28,055 bases of DNA from Stereocaulon alpinum. Its lineage: Eukaryota > Ascomycota > Lecanoromycetes > Lecanorales > Stereocaulaceae. Of the stretch, positions 21,630 to 28,055 are shown piece by piece; position 1 is the first letter of the stretch, and every line of letters begins with the position of its first letter. The notes below the pieces were generated by a model, which searched no databases, was not told the origin of the DNA, and saw only the letters and a list, made by a program, of their open reading frames with translations. Both the position numbers and the translations under genes were made by a program. Location of the stretch: positions 1 to 28,055 of the forward strand of contig JAEUBA010000194.1 in NCBI GenBank assembly GCA_018257865.1, in the 5' to 3' direction.

Positions 21630-24600
21630 CTAATGAGGGTGTTCTCTTACATTATTAGGAAATCTAGGGGGGTTGAAGGCCCTCTAGACGCGAAAGAAAC
21701 CTTTCTAGAGTCGCCCCTTCTAGCTAAAAACTTTCGCTTATTAGCTTACTTATCGTTCTGCTCCGCCTATCTAACCTCACCGCTAGGCTCTATAATACTG
21801 GTAACGATAATCTCCGTTGCCCTAATAGGCCCTATAATACTCCGGTAGCTCCGCCGCCTTTAGCTTCTACTTACACTTAGGCTTCTTTATCTTTAGGGTT
21901 TTTATTGCCGGTTCTACTCCGATAGGGAGTTTAGACTGGGAGAGCTGTTCCCTAGTAAGTTAATACTGCGTTAGGAATCCTAACCTAACTAGCTATCTTA
22001 TAGCCGCTCTTATATCAGTAACCTTAGCTAGTATAGTCCTAATATTATAAGTCTCTGCCTCTTTAATAAGCTCCCTTTAAGTGTCGCTAAGCTTTAGGTA
22101 GTATAGGAGAATATACTTTATATCCTAATTTCTCTATCTATAACTATAGCGGGTACTGCGGACCCCTAGCACCCTCGCCTTATAAAGGAAGTAGTTAAAC
22201 CTATTCTTTCTACTTTAGAGTTAGACTGCTATTAAGCTTTCTACCTTCCTAAGCTTTAGGTGGTAGTTATACCTTTCTTTAAATAACGGTTTATTCTATA
22301 CGGGTGTGCGAGAGTGCTTAGGGATAGTATCCTTATATACCTCCTACCGCTTAATCTACTTCGCTGTTACCTAGCCTTATATCTTCTTAGCTAGGACGCC
22401 TACGTCTTAATACTCCTCGACATCCGTTTTTAGGTTATACTAATATACCTTCCTCCTTATCGCCGTTACCGCTTGATCCTAATTCTTCGCCTTAAGCTCC
22501 TGCAGGGCCTATTCTTCCTTTTCTAGTAATAGGGTTAGGCGTATTAGGCGCGCCCTTCCTCTCCTTCCCCGCAGTCTCCTACGGATTAAGCGGTTGCCTT
22601 TAATTATTAAGGGGTATACTCCCCTCAGTGCCTAGTATCTTATAACTAGGGCGTCTAGATAGGTTTAGATAGGTATAATAACTACTTCCGCTTCTAGGAC
22701 CTAGACTGGTATTACCTTATATACTCTAAGTACTATCCGTAGGCAGTCGTTCTATATTATCGCGAGCGTCTTAACATACTTTTCTACGGCTCCCCGCCCC
22801 CCGGTAGGGGTATACTATATCGGAGCGGCGAATATAAGTATAGGCCTTACCGCTATATTATATACCTTCCTATACTTCTTAAACGTAGCTCCTTAAGTTA
22901 ATCCTACTAGGCACTTAATCGCCTAGGCTTAAATAGCGGCCTTTGCCTTTACCTACGCTATATATAGGCCCTAGCGGAGTTTAGTATCAATATATAGCCC
23001 TAGGACCCTAATACTCGCTTCTAGCTTAACCTCTACGTTACTAAATTATACCGTCTCCTTTATATTAAACCTTTTAGGGGCGCGCGACAGATATACTAGT
23101 TCATACTTCTAGGGCGCGAACGTCGCCCCGTATATTTTCGCCTACGTTTGGCAGAGCTTATAGGCCTATTCTAGCCACCTATAGTTCGTTTCCGTTATTT
23201 TGCTGTATACTAGTAGGTGCACGTTATCTACGAATCCTCCCACCTATACTAGGATCTTTGCCTTTAAGTATACTTTAATTAGTAGCGTATTAAAGAAGAG
23301 GAATAGGATTAGTAATATTAGTAATCCTTACGGGATCCCCGTTTCTACCGCCTTAACTAGACTAGTCCTACCCCCTAGGGTTATTAATATCGCTCTATCC
23401 TTAAGGAAGCTCGCAGTCTACCGGATAATCCCCTTAGGGATTCCTTTCATCCTTAAGTTATAGAGCAGCCTTTTATAGGACATATTATCAAATACTCCTA
23501 CTATATCTAGTAATAGTAAACTCGCTACGTTATCCTTACCTTAGTTCTATATTATATAGATCGAGTCTGTAATAGTCTCTAGGGCTATTTCTACTAAACG
23601 TCTCTTCCTACCTCCTATCTAGTATTCTAGGAGTAGGTGATTTACTTCAGCTATTCCGCTAAGTCGTTTTACTATTACTATCTCTAATACTTTCCTAAGT
23701 GTGTCTAGTAGTACAATAGGTTGATAGGCCTTAGGCTTAGAGTAATTAGTCTTCTTTAGCTTCTTTAGTATTACTATATTCGCTTCGCAGAACTTCTTTA
23801 GGTAGTATCTACAATCTAGGCACGCTTAAAATACCCTTTAAAAGGTCTCCCCTATTTCCGCACACACCGCTCTTAGGAACCTATTCGGGATCCCTAAAAT
23901 CCCTAGGGCCTTATCCGCTGCTGGGTGCTAGATCGCGTCCCTTACCTCCTTTACAGTAATCTCGCTGTCTATTATAATAGGCTTTAGGTAATTAGCCCCC
24001 TTAATATCCGTTAGGTCCGCTAGGGGTAGGGGCGGGAAGAGGACCCTCCTTAAGGCCTCTACCTTCCCTTTAAAGTCTATCGCTTTATTCCCGTTCCCGT
24101 CTTTAATAGCTGGGAATTATAGTAGCTCTTTAGGGTATATACTCCTCTCCCTTCCCTACTTAGCAAGTTACTATACTCCTCCTAGCCTTAGTAATACTCT
24201 ATAAACCCCCTCTCAGAAAGCTATTATCCTAATCTTTCATAGGATAGTAACCTTTTTCCTTTTAGTCTAGCGGAGAGCCTCCTCAGTTTATATATTTCTA
24301 CTATAGCGGTAGGCCTTAAGCGCTACCCGTAACGCCTTAGTAACTCTCGTATACACCCCGTTCTAGTATAGTTTAGCTCCGGCGTAGGGTTCCTTAAATA
24401 GGATAGTATTCTCTACCACCTCCTACAGCGCAGCTATAAGCTTATTAATATATAGGTTAATCACTTCCTCCGAGTCTAATAAGTATCTACCTATAACCCT
24501 ATTTAGGATCCTTACATATTTCCGGATCTCCTCGCTGGTTACCTCCGTCTCTATCCTTTTCTAAGCTCTCTTCTGGTGTACCCAGCGCTCGCTTTAGGTC

Positions 24601-25460
24601 TATTCTAGCTCCGTTATAATTAGTATATGATCTAACCCTATATTAAGGTCTTCTCTTACTCCGCACTTCGCTATCGTATTATGCGCGCCTTCGGTTAGGA
24701 ATATAAGGTCGATAGCGCTCTCTAAGCCCCTGCTTTACTATATAACCGACTTCTCTGGTAGTCTAAGGACTATCCCCTTCTCTCCTACTACTTCCAGCAG
24801 CCTATCTGCTATCGTATAGTATATAGCTCGTCCTAGGTTATTCTATTAGGGGTGGTATAGGTTGAAATCCCCTACTATAATATGTTCGCCTTCGCTTTCT
24901 AAGGCCTCCTTTAGCCTTAGGATAGTTGTAGGGCTATCCACTGATATATAGCTCACCGGCGAAGGGTTATAGACGTTATATACCTATACCCTCTCTACTA
25001 TCAGCTCCTTAGTGTTTTCGTCCTTAGCGTTAGCGTTATTTCGGGTTCTCTTAGTCTAGATCTATAATAAGTATAAGTCGCCCTCCTAGTACTCTACCCC
25101 CTAGTCGTTAGGATCTATCCTTTTATTTACGTAGAAGTACGTTCTAGCCTCTAGGTCTCCCCTATAGGCTAGGTAGAACCTGCTTATACTCGTATTATAT
25201 AAGGTTCTGTTTATTAGGTTACGTACCAGCTCTTAAATCGCTAATACGTCTATATCTTTTATATCTTCGTTTTTAAGAAGTAGTACTATCACCGTATCCT
25301 TCTTCCTCTATATATTATACTACAGTATTTTTAGGTAGGGTATATTCTTTATTAGGTGAGGGCCGCCTAGACGTTCTCCTATATTTAGGTAGTCTTAGTA
25401 GTCTTTACTACTCCTGAAGTCTGCTTAAGGGTATTCGTCGGACTAATCCTCTCTATAGAT
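21630..25460 (-). pseudogene. LINE ORF2 of copy E: endonuclease, reverse transcriptase, Cys-rich C-terminus
   Basis: Would encode the target-nicking and cDNA-synthesising protein of about 1270 residues. The endonuclease starts near 25325 with an L-QYNVQR block; GDFNLYHP is at about 24849-24872. The reverse transcriptase follows: KKLKK-NY-KPK-Y-PITLLDTL near 23690-23800, LLYNLRMKGIP at 23430-23463, GIPQGLPISP near 23300-23330, and the catalytic FVDD as FVDN at 23223-23234. After the thumb (RPILIFAAPI, about 22830) comes a C-terminal domain with KARV-GVRSTRYS near 22140-22190, where family members have a Cys/His cluster. The frame ends RFPNNVREHPH then TAG at 21630-21632. No RNase H is recognised. 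One frame is held from 25325 to the stop, so decay is by substitution. The start is approximate. Confidence 0.87.
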
Positions 25461-25474
25461 AGGGGCCGTTACCC

Positions 25475-26986
25475 TTATTCCGCTTTAGAGAGGGTTATTA
25501 GTCGTCCCCTCTTCGCTACCTCCCCAGTTCCTTTCTAGGGCTTATCTATTATATCCTCTAAGGCCTTCCTCTTCCCTTTAGAGATTACTTTACGCCACCC
25601 TTCTAGGCTAGTCCTTCCTAGTATCGCCGGCGTAGGCCCTACTAGGTATTACTTTAGGGTCTCTTTAAAGTATTTCGGCTTACGCTCGATTCTCTACCTA
25701 GCCTTAGTATTCTCCTTCTATTAGATTAAGTAGGTTTTGCTCTATACTAGGTGCTCCCCCTTATATACTACGCACTTAGGCTTACTACCAGCTCTTTCTA
25801 TATAATTATCAGTCGTATAGTTTTAGGCGTATATCCTATAGCGGGTAGGGTATTTACACGCCTTAGTAATATATCCGTACCTATAGTAGTTAAAGTACTG
25901 CTTAGGGGCGGCTTCTCTCTCCTAGCGATCACAGAAGAGGAGGCTATTCTCTACTACTATCCCCTCTATAATAAGCCAGTTCGCCGCCTCTAGGCTCAGG
26001 ACCTCGATTATTAGTATAGAGAATCTCTTCTCCCTCCTAAGTACGTCTAGCTTTAATATAAATATAGGCTATTTAGCCTTTATTATCTCTAACTCTAGGT
26101 AGAGCTTCCTATTATCTTTCCTTAGGGTTTTAAAGATCCCCTATTAGTCCTTTATATCTATTATCTTTTCTACTCTATAGATCGCTACTATTACTATCTT
26201 CCGGAGGACTCTTACTAACCTATAGAGTCTCCTTACCTACCCGTCGTCCTTCTCTAACTCCTCCCTAGCCTTTACTGAGGCTGTCTGGAGAATAATATCC
26301 CCCCCTATAGTCCTCCTTACTGCGATAATCTCCCCAGCTACTCCCCCTACTCCCCTAAATATTTATACTAGTTGGGGAAGAGTTGCTATAGCTATCTATA
26401 TCTTTTCGCTAGTATTATTAATCCTAACCGTTACCTACTTCGCTTTCTTAATATCTTCTGCCCTAGGTATAGCTAGGTAGATAGTATTTTAGCCCCTTTA
26501 GGCTATACAGGCTATGTCCGCCCAGCTGTTATTTACCCTTCCGGTTAGGTAGTCTTTACGCGTTAGTTAGCTGCGGTACTCCTTCGCAGCGTATCTTTCG
26601 GCGGTGTTCTCCTATATATACTCCGTAATCCTTTCTACCGTATTCTAGAAGAAGCCCTATACGGTCTCATTCATATTTGCCTATAGCGTCCCCTAGACCT
26701 TCTCTATAAACTCTAGCAGCGCCTATTCCGTAGCCTTTATATACCGTATTCTTTCTTTAATTCTTTCCCTACCTTAAGGGCCCTATAGACCTTTAGTAGG
26801 TTTCTACTATTATCGCTATCGCCCTATTATCGCGTTAGGACGCGTTCCTTATCCACCTTTACTACTAATACCTCCCTTCTCTCCTCCCCCCCCATCTCGT
26901 GTTATTTTGCTGGGTTCGTAACCCAGTGTGATCGCTCGTCTGGCCTAGTAGGCCTGCTCGCCCGTCGTACTCGTTGTCGTCGCCAT
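25475..26986 (-). pseudogene. LINE ORF1 of copy E: gag-like protein with CCHC zinc knuckles
   Basis: Starts with an intact ATG at 26984-26986 giving MATTTSTTGEQAY, followed by ARRAITLGYEPSKI, and stays in one frame for 504 codons to a TAA at 25475-25477. A mid-region rich in charged residues precedes a W-AD-A and VTVRINN segment near 26430-26500. At about 25845-25930 a zinc-knuckle block reads FCDR...YRYGYITKACKYP, matching C-x2-C-x4-H-x4-C once Tyr is read as mutated Cys or His. A second and probably third knuckle follow at 25750-25840, where CVV-KGEH is still readable. Gag-like ORF1 proteins bind element RNA. ORF2 is in another phase and probably starts near this stop. Several internal TAG/TAA codons make it inactive. 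The TAA taken as the stop could itself be a mutated CAA. Confidence 0.82.
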
Positions 26987-27065
26987 CAGATCGGCTCGCG
27001 TTCTATTAAGGATTATCTATAATTACTATTATAATTATAAAAGGCGTATTAAGGAATTTTTAGGG
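26987..27065. other. Spacer between head-to-head LINE copies E and F
   Basis: It holds the 31 bases of copy E upstream of its ORF1 (26987-27017), the 5'-side target duplication, and 35 bases (27031-27065) that preceded copy F before E arrived. The first part is GC-richer (TCGGCTCGCG) than its surroundings. Confidence 0.6.
27018..27030. repeat. Target-site duplication of LINE copy E, 5' side
   Basis: TATAATTACTATT, identical to 21573-21585. Confidence 0.85.
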
Positions 27066-28055
27066 ATAGCGATAATAATAAGTACGACGAGCGAATAGGC
27101 CTACTAGGCTAGACGAGCGATTATACTAGGTTACGAACCTAGTAAAATAATATAAGATAGGGGGGGAGGAGAGAAGGGAGGTATTAGTAGTAAAGGTAGA
27201 TAAGGAACGCGTCCTAACGCGATAATAAGGTAATAGTAATAATAGTAGAAACCTATTAAAGGTCTATAAGGCCCTTAAGGTAGGGAAAGAATTAAAGAAA
27301 GAATATAGTATATAAAGGCTATAGAATAGGCGCTACTAGAGTTTATAGAGAAGGTTTAGGGGATACTATAAATAAATATAAATAAGACTATATAGGGCTT
27401 CTTCTAGAATATAGTAGAAAGGATTATAGAGTATATATAGGAGAATACCGCTAAAAGATATACTATAAAAGAGTACTATAGCTAACTAATATATAAAGAC
27501 TACTTAACTAAAAGGGTAAATAATAGCTAGGCGGATATAGCCTATATAGCTTAAAGGGGCTAAAATACTATCTACTTAGCTATACTTAGGGTAGAAGATA
27601 TTAAGAAAGCGAAGTAGGTAATAGTTAGAATTAATAATACTAGCGAAAAGATATAAATAGCTATAGTAACTCTTCCCTAACTAGTATAAATATTTAGGGG
27701 AGTAGGGGGAGTAGCTAGGGAAATTATTATAGTAAGAAGGATTATAAAGGGGGATATTATTCTCTAAATAGCCTTAGTAAAGGCTAGGGAGGAATTAGAG
27801 AAGGATAATAGGTAGGTAAGGAGACTCTATAAGTTAGTAAGAATCCTTTAGAAGATAGTAATAGTAGCGATCTATAGAGTAGAAAAGATAATAGATATAA
27901 AGGATTAATAGGGGATCTTTAAAACCCTAAGAAAAGATAATAGAAAGCTCTACTTAGAGTTAGAGATAATAAAGGCTAAATAGCCTATATTTATATTAAA
28001 GCTAAATATACTTAGGAGGGAGAAGAAATTCTCTATACTAATAATTAAGGTCCTA
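27066..28055 (+). mobile_element. LINE copy F: 5' part, plus strand, running off the right edge
   Basis: Starts where copy E's ORF1 starts, with ATG changed to ATA at 27066-27068, and follows it for 990 bases with no sign of gaps. Differences from E are mainly C to T and G to A. The sequence before 27066 is unrelated to the equivalent bases of D and E. Everything after ORF1 residue 330 lies outside the window. Confidence 0.88.
27066..28055 (+). pseudogene. LINE ORF1 remnant of copy F (first 330 codons)
   Basis: Reads I-A-T/I-I-I-S-T-T-S-E then ARRAIILGYEPSKII, matching MATTTSTTGEQAYWARRAITLGYEPSKI of the family apart from RIP-type changes. Numerous in-frame TAG and TAA codons follow. The zinc-knuckle region is beyond the window. 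Confidence 0.78.

Larger units (their letters stand above)
21586..27017 (-). mobile_element. LINE copy E: full-length, youngest and least mutated
   Basis: A 5.4-kb minus-strand Tad1-like non-LTR retrotransposon with a (GATT)4 tail on the plus strand at 21586-21601 and flanking 13-bp duplications. Compared with copy D it keeps many CA, TG and CG dinucleotides, for example throughout 22700-24600, so it saw far less RIP. It is still dead: ORF2 has numerous TAG/TAA codons. About 31 bases lie between the ORF1 start and the duplication, and they do not resemble the corresponding bases of copy D. Confidence 0.93.

Noticed and set aside
23200..23463. Open frame of 87 codons on the plus strand
   Set aside because: Antisense to the reverse transcriptase core of copy E, which reads convincingly on the other strand and contains the FVDN box at 23223-23234.
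25751..25993. Open frame of 80 codons on the plus strand
   Set aside because: Antisense to the zinc-knuckle region of ORF1 in copy E.
21586..27017. RNase H domain in LINE ORF2
   Set aside because: Many Tad1-clade elements have one, so I looked between the reverse transcriptase thumb and the C-terminal domain, but no plausible motif with the acidic residues was seen. Heavy mutation limits this negative.
1..28055. Telomeric repeats (CCCTAA or TTAGGG)
   Set aside because: The hexamers occur often but singly or in mixed words such as CCCTAGTA; no array was seen. The bias toward CTA and TAG explains them.

Overview
The window looks like a relic of transposable elements from a filamentous ascomycete that uses repeat-induced point mutation (RIP). 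CA and TG dinucleotides are almost absent outside a few islands, TA is hugely over-represented, and every recognisable reading frame is riddled with TAA/TAG where Gln, Trp or Arg is expected. Cys and His codons have become Tyr codons, Asp codons have become Asn codons, and a few ATG starts have become ATA. No intact gene was found. All gene calls are by-eye translations of decayed frames compared with protein families from memory; no database was searched.

Layout. (1) 1-409: minus-strand fragment of a non-LTR retrotransposon (LINE), running off the left edge. (2) 410-3789: plus-strand, 5'-truncated copy of the same LINE, fused head-to-head to the first. (3) 3790-4870: N-terminal part of a SNF2-like helicase pseudogene on the minus strand, cut by LINE (2). 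(4) 5146-5224: tiny TA-flanked inverted-repeat (MITE-like) element. (5) 6130-6227: direct repeats and a perfect palindrome. (6) about 6709-9900: minus-strand Plavaka/KDZ-type DNA transposase pseudogene. (7) about 10711-15282: a second, much longer copy of the helicase pseudogene on the plus strand, interrupted at 11957-12177 by a 221-bp SINE-like element whose 3' end is borrowed from the LINE. (8) 15284-15611: two tandem 164-bp units. (9) about 15770-16127: a decayed frame that was the landing site of two full-length LINEs. (10) 16128-21550 and 21586-27017: two full-length minus-strand LINE copies of about 5.4 kb, each with a 13-bp target-site duplication. (11) 27066-28055: 5' part of another LINE copy on the plus strand, head-to-head with the previous one and running off the right edge.

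The LINE has two frames. ORF1 is a gag-like protein with CCHC zinc knuckles (504 codons in both full copies). ORF2 has an APE-type endonuclease, a reverse transcriptase with an FVDD box and a C-terminal Cys-rich domain, with no RNase H recognised. The 3' tail is (AATC)n. The organisation suits the Tad1 clade. The copy at 21586-27017 is far less mutated than the one at 16128-21550 and is the best template for reading the family. How the pieces relate: the LINE machinery supplied the copies and probably also moved the 221-bp element; the helicase and Plavaka transposase are older, independently recognisable parts, and may or may not have belonged to one larger element.
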